Part shown: positions 23,824-31,677 of the stretch, one piece after another
Numbering within the stretch: the stretch's first letter is position 1
How the letters are laid out: each line of letters opens with the position of its first letter
DNA from: Actinomycetota bacterium
Lineage (GTDB): Bacteria > Actinomycetota > Acidimicrobiia > Acidimicrobiales > JAJPHE01
DNA: 64,000 bases
Direction of reading: 5' to 3'
Assembly: GCA_021325435.1 (NCBI GenBank)
Contig: JAJPHE010000135.1
Location: forward strand, 1-64,000
Translations under genes and position numbers: made by a program
Notes under the pieces: model-generated
Databases searched by the model: none
Told to the model about the DNA's origin: nothing
Seen by the model: the letters and a program-made list of their open reading frames with translations, nothing else

Positions 23824-25668
23824 TCAGCCCGCCGGTGAGCCGGAGAAGCGGGCGTCGCCGTAGGTGAATACGCCGCCGTCCGACGCCACCAGCCAGTAGC
23901 CCCGCCCGTCGGGGGTGGCGGCCATGCCGACCACCGGTCGCGACAGGGCCATGTCGGCGGCCGAGCCGAGGAAGGGGGCGCCGAAGCTGAACACGCCACC
24001 GTCGGAGGCGGCCATCCAGTAGCCGCCGGTGGCCGGGTCGGCCGCCAGCGACACCACCGGCGACCGGAGCGGGGCGACGCCCATCGACCCGAGGAACGGG
24101 GCGTCCCCGTAGGTGAACACCCCGCCGTCGGAGGCCACCAGCCAGTAGCCCCGCCCGTCGGGGGTGGCGGCCATGGCCACGATCGGCCGGTTGAGCTTGA
24201 TGGCCCCGGCCGAGCCGAAGAAGCCGGCGTCGCCGAAGGCGAACACCCCGCCGTCCGACGCCACCAGCCAGTAGCCGCCCCCGTCGGGGGTGGCGGCCAG
24301 GCCCACGACCGGGGCGGCCAGCGGCGTGCCCCCCATCGACCCCCGGAAGGCGGCGTCGCCGAAGGCGAACACGCCGCCGTCGGCGTCGGCCAGCCAGTAG
24401 CCGCCGCCATCGGGGGTGGCGGCCACCGCGACCACGGGGCCGGAGATCGGCCCGCCCAGCTGGGACCCGTGGCAGGCGGCGTCGCCCGCCGCCGACACCT
24501 CGCCGTCGGTGGCCGCCACCCAGTAGCCGCCCCCGTCGGGGGTGGCGGCCAGGCCCCGCACCCCCCCGTCGGGCAGCACACCGCTGCAACCGCCGGGCGC
24601 CACCGGCACCATGCGGCGGACCCGGTGGTTGCCGGCGTCGGCCACCTCGACGCCGCCGGCGGGGTCGGTCGCCACCGCCTCGGGGTCGCGCAGGAGGGCC
24701 GAGCGCGACGGGCCTCCGTCGCCCGCCAGACCGGCGACGCCGGTGCCGGCCACGGTGAACACGACGCCGGAGACGGCGATCTGGCGGACCCGCTGTCCGG
24801 CCGCCTCGGCCACGAACAGGTCGCCGGCGCCGTCGACGGCCACGCCGACCGGGTAGTCGAACGAGGCCGAGGTCGCCGGGCCGCCGTCGCCCCCCTCGGC
24901 GTTCTGGCCCCCGCCGGCCACGGTGGAGATGATCCCGGTGGTGCCGTCCACCCGGCGCACCCGGCCGTCGCCCGTCTCGGCGATGAAGAGGTCGCCGCTG
25001 GCGTCGGTGGCCAGCCCCGTCGGGCCGGACAAGGTGGCCGCCGGCGCCGGCCCTCCGTCACCGGACCAGCCGTAGACCCCGGAGCCGGCCGCCGGGCCGA
25101 TCACGTCGCTGGACAGGTCGATCCTGCGCACCCGGTCGGCGCCGTAGTCGGTGACGTAGAGGAAGCCGCCGCCGACGGCGAGGCCGGCCACCCCTTCGAA
25201 CGAGGCCGACGTGGCCGGGCCGCCGTCGCCTCCGGTGCCGTAGGCGCCCGACCCGGCGAAGGTGGTGATCACCCCGGTGGGCGCCACCCTCCTCACCCGG
25301 TCGGATCCGGAGTCGGCGATGTAGAGGTTGCCGGAGCCGTCGACGGCCACGGCCACCGGGTCGGCCAGCGACGCCGAGGTGGCCGGGCCGCCGTCACCGG
25401 AGTAACCGGCGGCGCCGTCGCCGGCGACGGTGGACAGGGACCCGTTGGGCGCCAGCCGTCTCACCACCTCGGCCGCCGAGTCGGCGACGAAGAGGTCGCC
25501 GGCCGGGTCCACCGTGATGCCGGCCGGGCGGACCAGCCCGGTCACCACGGTGGCGATGGTGCCGGTAGGTCCGAGGGCGGCGCCCGCCGGTGCCGGCACC
25601 ATCCCGACCGTGGCCGCGGCCACCACCGCCGCCGCGGCGCCGAGGGCCCGCACCGGCCGGCCGGTCAC
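23824..25668 (-). CDS. Exported NHL-propeller protein with six 42-residue repeats
   Basis: A 614-residue exported protein. A signal peptide (VRALGAAAAVVAAATVGMVP onward) is followed by six NHL blades (about 35-340), each with GDGGPATSASF and GDLFVAD...RVRRV elements. Residues 345-614 hold six copies of a 42-residue repeat with core GYWLVASDGGVFAFGDA and end-piece RPIVAMAATPDGR. A half repeat (VRGLAATPDGG) precedes copy 1 and the matching half is absent after copy 6, as expected for a closed propeller. Its GTG overlaps the stop of the GH99 gene by four bases. The ligand is unknown, probably polysaccharide. Confidence 0.85.
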   Translation of the reverse strand: MTGRPVRALGAAAAVVAAATVGMVPAPAGAALGPTGTIATVVTGLVRPAGITVDPAGDLFVADSAAEVVRRLAPNGSLSTVAGDGAAGYSGDGGPATSASLADPVAVAVDGSGNLYIADSGSDRVRRVAPTGVITTFAGSGAYGTGGDGGPATSASFEGVAGLAVGGGFLYVTDYGADRVRRIDLSSDVIGPAAGSGVYGWSGDGGPAPAATLSGPTGLATDASGDLFIAETGDGRVRRVDGTTGIISTVAGGGQNAEGGDGGPATSASFDYPVGVAVDGAGDLFVAEAAGQRVRQIAVSGVVFTVAGTGVAGLAGDGGPSRSALLRDPEAVATDPAGGVEVADAGNHRVRRMVPVAPGGCSGVLPDGGVRGLAATPDGGGYWVAATDGEVSAAGDAACHGSQLGGPISGPVVAVAATPDGGGYWLADADGGVFAFGDAAFRGSMGGTPLAAPVVGLAATPDGGGYWLVASDGGVFAFGDAGFFGSAGAIKLNRPIVAMAATPDGRGYWLVASDGGVFTYGDAPFLGSMGVAPLRSPVVSLAADPATGGYWMAASDGGVFSFGAPFLGSAADMALSRPVVGMAATPDGRGYWLVASDGGVFTYGDARFSGSPAG

Positions 25669-27491
25669 GGCGTTTCCTGCTGGCGGTAGCTGGACACCCA
25701 CGTGGCCGTGCGGTCCAGGTAGGCGACCGACGCCTGCGGGCCGGTCGTTCCCCACGCCCCGTCGTAGGTCTGGTAGCAGAAGCCGCTCGCCGCCACGCAC
25801 TTGGCCACCGCCGGCTCGATCTGGGAGCCCTCGTGCCACTCGTTGTAGCTGGTGACCGTGACCAGGTCGGGCAGCGACGCCAGCGCCCCGGCCCAGCGCT
25901 CGTCGTAGGTGGCGCCGTTGGCCCGGTCGCGCACCGCGGTCTGTCCGGTGGCCCGCACGGCGGAGAACCCCGGCGCCACCGACGGGCTGCACAGCAGGTG
26001 CAGCTGGCGGGCCGCCCCGCAGATCTGGGGGAAGTCGGTCCCCGACAGGTCGTAGGGGTCGTAGGTGTAGACGCCGTCGAAGCCAGCGTCGGCCGCGAAC
26101 GCCTGCACCCAGCCGGCCTTGAGGCCGTCCCAGAAGCTCTCGGCCCACACCCGGGCGCCGGAGAGCGAGGCGAGGACCGGCGACCAGTCGGAGGCGGTGA
26201 AGTCCTGGGCCCGGTAGACGAAGAAGTCGTCGATCCCGTAGGCCGACTGCAGGTAGGCGACGTCGGCGCCGACGCTGGCGGCGGAGCGCGACTGGTAGGG
26301 CTCGATGTGGGCGGCGATGGCCAGCCCGTGGCCGTGGGCCGCCCCGACGATCAGGGCCATGCGCTGGTCCTCGAAGGAGCCCCTCCCCCACCACGAGATG
26401 ATCACCTCGTTGACGCCGATGGCGGCGATCTCCGCCATCTGGGAGTTCACGGTCGACTCGTCGCTGCTCGAGTACGCCCCCCGGGCGGGGTAGTAGTCGG
26501 ACCCGATGTCGTCGGGCGGGGTGTGGCCCCCTTCGTCCCAGTGGCGCCACTCGCCGTCGAAGGTCGGGTTGCCGTACCACGGGTAGTAGAAGGCGGCGAC
26601 CGCCGGGGCCGGCTTGGGCCTGGCCGCCACCACGGCGACGACCCCCGACGCGCCCCCTCCTCCCCGGAACACCGCGTCCCCGTAGGTGAAGACGCCGGCG
26701 TCCGCCCCGACCAGCCAGTAGCCCCGCCCGTCGCTGGTGGCCGCGGCCGACACCACCGGGGCGGCCAGGGCCACGCTGCCGGCCGAGCCCTGGTAGGCGG
26801 CGTCACCGAAGCTGAACACCCCCCCGTCGGAGGCGACGAGCCAGTAGCCATGACCCGAGGGACTGGAGACCATCGACACGATGGGGCGGGCGAGAGGGAT
26901 GCCGCCGGTGGAGCCGTGGAAGGTGGCGTCGCCGAAGGTGAAGATCCCTCCGTCCGAGGCCACCAGCCAGTAGCCCTGGCCCGACGGGGTGGAGGCCATT
27001 CCTACGATCGGCTTGGCCAGGTGGAGGGCGCCGGTGGACCCGTGGAAGGCGGCGTCGCCGAAGCTGAAGATCCCCCCGTCCGACGCCACCAGCCAGTAGC
27101 CCTGGCCGGTCAGGGTGGAGGCCATGCCGACGATCGGCCGGTTGAGACGGATGGCCCCCGTCGACCCGTGGAAGGCGGCGTCGCCGAAGCTGAAGATGCC
27201 ACCGTCCGACGCCACCAGCCAGTAGCCCCGCCCGTCCGGCGTGGCGGCCATGCCCACGACCGGTGCCGACAGGTGCAGGGAGCCGGCGGAGCCGTAGAAC
27301 CCGGCCGACCCGAAGGTGAACACGCCGCCGCCGGAGGTGGCCATCCAGTAGCCCGGTGAGGTCCAGGCCACGGAGGAGGACTGGGTGGCGCCGGCGGCCC
27401 GTGCCGGTCCGGCGGGAAGGGCGACCAACGCCGCCAGGAGCAGGCCGAGCACGGCAGGAACAACGACCCCAGACCGCCTGCCCGCCGACAC
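25665..27491 (-). CDS. Exported GH99-like hydrolase with N-terminal 42-residue repeats
   Basis: A 608-residue exported protein with a signal peptide (VVVPAVLGLLLAALVALPAG to about residue 32). Residues 46-297 are six repeats of 42 residues (core GYWLVASDGGIFSFGDAAFH). From about 300 a GH99-like barrel follows: AAFYYPWYGNPTFDGEWRHW, ANSQ-like QMAEIAAIGVNEVIISWWGR and the glutamates of TSYNEWHEGSQIEPAVAK, the region that holds the catalytic pair in endo-mannosidases. It probably acts on mannose-containing glycans outside the cell. Translation continues into the NHL protein through a GTGA overlap. Confidence 0.85.
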   Translation of the reverse strand: MSAGRRSGVVVPAVLGLLLAALVALPAGPARAAGATQSSSVAWTSPGYWMATSGGGVFTFGSAGFYGSAGSLHLSAPVVGMAATPDGRGYWLVASDGGIFSFGDAAFHGSTGAIRLNRPIVGMASTLTGQGYWLVASDGGIFSFGDAAFHGSTGALHLAKPIVGMASTPSGQGYWLVASDGGIFTFGDATFHGSTGGIPLARPIVSMVSSPSGHGYWLVASDGGVFSFGDAAYQGSAGSVALAAPVVSAAATSDGRGYWLVGADAGVFTYGDAVFRGGGGASGVVAVVAARPKPAPAVAAFYYPWYGNPTFDGEWRHWDEGGHTPPDDIGSDYYPARGAYSSSDESTVNSQMAEIAAIGVNEVIISWWGRGSFEDQRMALIVGAAHGHGLAIAAHIEPYQSRSAASVGADVAYLQSAYGIDDFFVYRAQDFTASDWSPVLASLSGARVWAESFWDGLKAGWVQAFAADAGFDGVYTYDPYDLSGTDFPQICGAARQLHLLCSPSVAPGFSAVRATGQTAVRDRANGATYDERWAGALASLPDLVTVTSYNEWHEGSQIEPAVAKCVAASGFCYQTYDGAWGTTGPQASVAYLDRTATWVSSYRQQETP

Positions 27492-27548
27492 CGCCGGCCA
27501 TCATGGCAAGCCCGGATTGGGGGGGCGGGGACCCGCCTCTCTCAGCCG

Positions 27549-27564
27549 ACCGTCAGTCGACGGT
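27549..27564. other. Hairpin at the end of the 53-residue gene
   Basis: ACCGTC-AGTC-GACGGT forms a perfect six-base stem with a four-base loop, flanked by GCCG and CGGC that could extend it. It lies at the stop of the 53-residue gene, 57 bases upstream of the GH99 start, and may attenuate or separate the two. Confidence 0.4.
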
Positions 27565-27725
27565 CAGTCGGCCGGGGTGCGGTCGCACAGCAGCCGCTGC
27601 CGGCGACTGGTGGAGACGCCCGGGCCCACGGCCGCTTCGGGGGAGAGGACGGCCACCGGTGCGCTGTCCCCCAGGGCTTCGTCGATCAGCCTGATGATCT
27701 CGTCGCAGCGGGTCGCACCGGACAT
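27564..27725 (-). CDS. Possible 53-residue protein
   Basis: A short frame starting MSGATRCDEIIRLIDEALGD, preceded by an unusually strong ribosome site (GGGGAGG, six bases before the ATG). It has a predicted amphipathic helix at residues 8-18, then a flexible tail ending in RRQRLLCDRTPAD. The family is unknown. It would be the first gene of the GH99/NHL operon. Upstream, 27726-27915 holds no other gene except the -10 box at its right end. Confidence 0.45.
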   Translation of the reverse strand: MSGATRCDEIIRLIDEALGDSAPVAVLSPEAAVGPGVSTSRRQRLLCDRTPAD

Positions 27726-27902
27726 GTCATCCTCCCCGAGGGCGGAGGTGTCGCTCACTGACACCTTCCCCCGACTACTGCATCGGCACACTCTGCCTAC
27801 TTCTTGCCCCTCCTAAGCCGGAGTTGTCCGGCATTTGGGACGTGGAGCCCGCCGTCGGCTTTAAAGACCAACGACCCTGCCGCCGCCCCCCCGCCGGGGC
27901 GG

Positions 27903-27908
27903 TACGGT
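27903..27908 (+). promoter_or_regulatory. Leaderless-type -10 box (aminotransferase V gene)
   Basis: TACGGT ends seven bases before the ATG at 27916 and no ribosome site is present. Confidence 0.5.
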
Positions 27909-27915
27909 CGCCGCC

Positions 27916-29298
27916 ATGAGCACCCTGCCCGTGGCGCTGGTGGGCGACAACCTGGCCGTGCCGTGCGTGGACGGGGCCGAGCGGCCCTACCTGTCGCTCG
28001 ACGCGGCGGCGTCGACCTCGGCCCTGCCGGCCGTGGCCGACCGGGTCGCCGAGTTCCTGCCCTGGTACTCCAGCGTCCACCGGGGGGCGGGCTACAAGTC
28101 CCAGCTGGCCACGGCCGCCTACGAGGAGGCCCGGAGCCAGGCCATTCACTTCGCCGGGCGCGACCCGGGCGGCGACGACGTGGCCATCATCTGCCGCAAC
28201 ACGACCGAGGCCATCAACCACCTCGCCTACCGGCTGCGCCTCGAACCGGGCGACGTGGTGGCCACCACGGTCGTGGAGCACCACGCCAACCTGCTGCCCT
28301 GGGCCCGGGCCGCCACCTGCCGCTACGTGGAATGCGGCACCGACGGCACCTTCGGCGTCGACGACGTGTGCGCCGTGCTCGACCGCTCACCCCGGCCCCG
28401 CCTGCTGGCCGTCACCGGCGCCTCCAACGTCACCGGCTGGCTGCCGCCGGTGGACGAGATCGTCGACGCCGCCCACCAACGGGGGGTGCCGGTACTGGTC
28501 GACGCCGCCCAGCTGGCGGCCCACCGGCCCCTGCCGACCGGCGCCGACTTCCTCGCCTGGAGCGGGCACAAGATGTACGCCCCGTTCGGCGCCGGCGTGC
28601 TGCTCGGTCCCCGTCAGGCCTTCGCCGAAGGCGACCCGTTCCTCGCCGGAGGAGGCGCCGTCGACCTGGTCGACCTGGGCGAAGTGGTGTGGACCGACCC
28701 GCCCGAGCGCGAGGAAGCCGGCTCCCCCAACGTGATGGGCGCGGTGGCCCTGGCCGCCGCCGCCCAGTGCCTCGAGCTGATCGGCTGGGAGGCCATCGGC
28801 GAGCACGACGCCCACCTGTCGCGCCGGCTGCGGGCCGGGCTGGCCGGCATCGGGGGTGTCCGGCTGCTCGGCCCGTCCGCCGACGCCGCCGTCCTGCCGG
28901 TCGCCACCTTCGTCGTGGAAGGGGTGCCCCACGCCCTGGTGGCCGCCCGGCTGTCCGCCGAGTTCGCCGTCGGCGTGCGCCACGGCTGCTTCTGCGCCCA
29001 CCCCTACCTCATCCGCCTGCTCGGCCTGGGGCCCGACGACGTCGCCCACTACCGGGCCGCCGTGCTGCGGGGCGACCGTCGGCTGGTGCCCGGAGCGGTG
29101 CGGGCCAGCGCCGGGCTGTCCGCCTCCCCGGCGGACATCGACCGCCTCCTCGCCGCCGTCGCAGTCATCGCCTCGGGAGAACCGCCGCCCGTCGAGTACC
29201 TCCAGGACCCCCACACCGGCGACTGGTGGCCCCGAGGCGAGACGCCGGGGTGGGCCGGTCTCGACCGCAGCCTCGGCTCCTCCTGCGCCCGGGGCTAG
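27916..29298 (+). CDS. Class V aminotransferase, cysteine desulfurase-like
   Basis: A 460-residue PLP enzyme. SSVHRGAGYKSQLATAAYEE, the PLP-contact histidine in VVEHHANLLPW, the aspartate in VPVLVDAAQLAAHRPL and the PLP lysine in FLAWSGHKMYAPFGAGVLLG match SufS-type desulfurases. A cysteine in the position of the catalytic loop (GVRHGCFCAHPYL) supports sulfur transfer. The C-terminal 60 residues (EYLQDPHTGDWWPRGET onward) are an extension not found in SufS. No suf genes adjoin, so it may serve a dedicated thiolation route or be a selenocysteine/cysteine lyase variant. Confidence 0.88.
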   Translation: MSTLPVALVGDNLAVPCVDGAERPYLSLDAAASTSALPAVADRVAEFLPWYSSVHRGAGYKSQLATAAYEEARSQAIHFAGRDPGGDDVAIICRNTTEAINHLAYRLRLEPGDVVATTVVEHHANLLPWARAATCRYVECGTDGTFGVDDVCAVLDRSPRPRLLAVTGASNVTGWLPPVDEIVDAAHQRGVPVLVDAAQLAAHRPLPTGADFLAWSGHKMYAPFGAGVLLGPRQAFAEGDPFLAGGGAVDLVDLGEVVWTDPPEREEAGSPNVMGAVALAAAAQCLELIGWEAIGEHDAHLSRRLRAGLAGIGGVRLLGPSADAAVLPVATFVVEGVPHALVAARLSAEFAVGVRHGCFCAHPYLIRLLGLGPDDVAHYRAAVLRGDRRLVPGAVRASAGLSASPADIDRLLAAVAVIASGEPPPVEYLQDPHTGDWWPRGETPGWAGLDRSLGSSCARG

Positions 29299-29348
29299 GC
29301 CCGCCTGCAAGGATCAGGCGACAACCCTGACCGACGCGGAGGTCGACC

Positions 29349-30308
29349 ATGGATTACCGGCAGCTGGGAAGGACCGGGGTGCGGGTGAGCCCGCTCTGCC
29401 TCGGAGCGATGAACTTCGGCGGGGTGACCGACGAGACGGAGTCGATCGCCACCATCCACGCCGCCCTCGACGCCGGCATCAACTTCGTCGACACCGCCAA
29501 CGTGTACTCGCGCGGAGCGTCCGAATCGGTGGTGGGCAAGGCGCTGAAGGGACGGCGCGACGAAGTGGTGCTGGCCACCAAGGTCCACGGGGCCATGGGC
29601 GAGGGCCCCAACGACAACGGCAACAGCCGGCGGCACGTGAAGATGCAGTGCGAGGCGAGCCTGCGCCGCCTGCAGACCGACTGGATCGACCTCTACCAGC
29701 TGCACCGGCCGGACGACCAGACGCCGATCGAGGAGACGCTGGAGGCCCTCGACGAGCTGGTGCGCGAGGGGAAGGTGAACTACGTCGGCGTGTCCACCTT
29801 CCCGGCGTGGCAGACCATGGAGGCCATCGGCCACGCCGAACGTTGGCGGCTGCGGTCGCGCCCGGTGTGCGAGCAGCCGCCGTACAACCTGCTCGACCGG
29901 AGGGTGGAGCGTGACGTGGTGCCCCTCGCCCTCAAGCACGGGCTCGGCATCATCCCCTGGTCCCCGCTGGCCAGCGGCGTGCTGTCGGGCAAGTACTCGG
30001 GCGGCACCATCCCCGAAGGGTCGCGGCTGGCCAACTACGGCATCACCGACGCCGACGAGCGCTTCGCCCCCACCCTGGCCAAGGTGCAGGAGCTCGAGAA
30101 GATCGCCGCCAACGCCGGCGTCGGCATCCTCCCCCTCGCCCTGGCGTGGCTCATGGCCCAGCCCGGCGTCACCTCCCCCATCATCGGCCCCCGCGACCGC
30201 CAGCAGCTGGCCGCCAACCTGGCCGCCGTCGAGGTGAAGGTGGACGACGGCGTGCGGGCCGCCATCGACGAGGTGTCACGCCCGGGCCGGGCGATCCTCG
30301 CCCTGTAG
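29349..30308 (+). CDS. Aldo/keto reductase
   Basis: A 319-residue NADPH-dependent reductase. MDYRQLGRTGVRVSPLCLGA is the classical opening; the catalytic tetrad is seen as Asp and Tyr in VDTANVYSRG, Lys in LATKVHG and His in LYQLHRPDDQTP. The cofactor end motif is in TSPIIGPRDRQQLAANL. It is close to the YghZ/YajO-type group; the substrate is unknown. The ATG follows GGAGG by seven bases. It lies 50 bases after the class V aminotransferase and is probably transcribed separately or as read-through. Confidence 0.93.
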   Translation: MDYRQLGRTGVRVSPLCLGAMNFGGVTDETESIATIHAALDAGINFVDTANVYSRGASESVVGKALKGRRDEVVLATKVHGAMGEGPNDNGNSRRHVKMQCEASLRRLQTDWIDLYQLHRPDDQTPIEETLEALDELVREGKVNYVGVSTFPAWQTMEAIGHAERWRLRSRPVCEQPPYNLLDRRVERDVVPLALKHGLGIIPWSPLASGVLSGKYSGGTIPEGSRLANYGITDADERFAPTLAKVQELEKIAANAGVGILPLALAWLMAQPGVTSPIIGPRDRQQLAANLAAVEVKVDDGVRAAIDEVSRPGRAILAL

Positions 30309-30318
30309 CGCCGCTCCG

Positions 30319-31542
30319 CTAGCGGGGGATCTGGTCGGCGTAGGCGACCAGGGTGGCGAGCGGGACGGTGCCCCGGATGCGCAGCCACCGCCCGCCGCCC
30401 TCGTCGACGCGGATCTCGGCGCTGTCCGAGTTGATGAGCGACGTGGCCCGGCCGAGGCGGGTCAGTTGCAGCGGCCGCCAGTTGGCCGGCGTGGTGTCCC
30501 ACGGAGGCTGCCCGCCGACGCTCGACACCGACTCCACCGTGATGTCGTCGCCCCCGCGGGCGAAGGCCCAGATCTGGGCGGTGAACAAGGGTGCTCCCGG
30601 CACCCCCATCATCGACGCCTCCACGTTGGGCTCGACGTAGGCGACCAGCGGCTGGGCCCGGTAGCCCGCGGGCGTCGGGGGCGGGGTGGCCGAGGACAGC
30701 CGGGCCTGGGGACCGGTGACGGCGACTCCTCCGCCCGGGGGGGCCGGCTGCTTCACGTCGGCGACCGAGAACCATGACGCCGGGGCCGACATCACCACCG
30801 ACACCGCCCGACGCGACTGGACCAGCTTGCCTTGATAGGTCCAGTCCTCGGAAAGCTCGATGCCCTGCGCGTCGATGCACAGGTCGTCGTGGTCCGCGGC
30901 GCCGGAGAGCGGCTTCAGCTCACCGGCCGGAGGCTCGTGGGTCCGGAAGATCCGGCAGCGCCGCCCCAGCACCGTCTCCCATCCCCCGACCGACGCCACG
31001 CCCCGCGCCACCGCCTCGCTCATCTGCGGCAGCAGGTCCTGGTCGTAGCTGCCGGGAGCGGGCTCTCGGCCGGCCAGCCCGTAGAGGCCGTCGGGATGGA
31101 TGAGATACACCTGATCGAAAGTGCTGAGGGTGCCCGACGCGGGCACGCTCCCGTCCGTCGGCCTCTCGCTGAACGTCTCGTAGCGCGACTCGAAGGGGCG
31201 GATCACCGCCAACCGCTCCCACGTGACCCGGGCCGGATTGGAGGTGCGGTCGGTCACCCGGTAGACGACGGTGTAGGCGCCCGGCCGTGAGCCGGGGGCG
31301 GGAGCGACGTCTGGTGGCCCCGACGGCCAGGCCACGGCCATGACCCCCACCACCAGGCCCAGCCCGGCCACCACCGCGGCGGCGCCAACGATCCGCCGGC
31401 GGGGTCCCCGCCTCCGGCCGCCCGCCCGTGCGGCGGCAGCGGGGGCCGATGACGCCGGCCTGGGCCCGCCGGGCGCGCCCCGGGGACGCCGCTTGTTACG
31501 GCGACGGCTGCTCCGCCGGGCGAACGCTGAGGTCCTGCTCAC
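30319..31542 (-). CDS. Membrane-anchored exported protein, unknown
   Basis: A 407-residue protein with a very basic cytosolic N-terminus (RRSSRRRNKRRPRG onward), one membrane segment (IVGAAAVVAGLGLVVGVMAV, about 51-70) and a large outside domain. That domain has two parts: residues 85-240 (YTVVYRVTDRTSNPARVTWE onward) resemble the beta-rich LolA/RseB-like outer-envelope folds, including two cysteines (GRRCRIF and DDLCIDAQG). I do not recognise the family with certainty. It is divergent from the ABC exporter pair. TAGATT (31566-31561) may be its -10 box. Confidence 0.7.
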   Translation of the reverse strand: MSRTSAFARRSSRRRNKRRPRGAPGGPRPASSAPAAAARAGGRRRGPRRRIVGAAAVVAGLGLVVGVMAVAWPSGPPDVAPAPGSRPGAYTVVYRVTDRTSNPARVTWERLAVIRPFESRYETFSERPTDGSVPASGTLSTFDQVYLIHPDGLYGLAGREPAPGSYDQDLLPQMSEAVARGVASVGGWETVLGRRCRIFRTHEPPAGELKPLSGAADHDDLCIDAQGIELSEDWTYQGKLVQSRRAVSVVMSAPASWFSVADVKQPAPPGGGVAVTGPQARLSSATPPPTPAGYRAQPLVAYVEPNVEASMMGVPGAPLFTAQIWAFARGGDDITVESVSSVGGQPPWDTTPANWRPLQLTRLGRATSLINSDSAEIRVDEGGGRWLRIRGTVPLATLVAYADQIPR

Positions 31543-31602
31543 GGGGCCATCTTCGACGGGAATCTAGGGCGCTCCTCCGTGGGAGGACGGTCGCCACGGT
31601 TA

Positions 31603-31637
31603 TTCGAATGTTCGAGACCCGAACTTTTGCCTAAACT
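31603..31637 (+). promoter_or_regulatory. Operator-like palindromes and -10 of the ABC exporter
   Basis: Two overlapping dyads, TCGAA-TG-TTCGA (31604-31615) and GTTCG-AGACC-CGAAC (31610-31624), lie just upstream of a -10 box TAAACT (31632-31637). The leader to ATG 31678 would be about 34 bases. A repressor bound here would block the promoter. Confidence 0.45.
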
Positions 31638-31677
31638 TTGGTTTTCCGATCGACGGCACACGAAGAAAGCTCGGGGC

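Noticed and set aside
26711-27235. Regular 126-base repeats considered as a CRISPR or satellite array
   Set aside because: The period encodes a 42-residue protein repeat, the copies diverge mainly at third codon positions, and there are no unique spacers.
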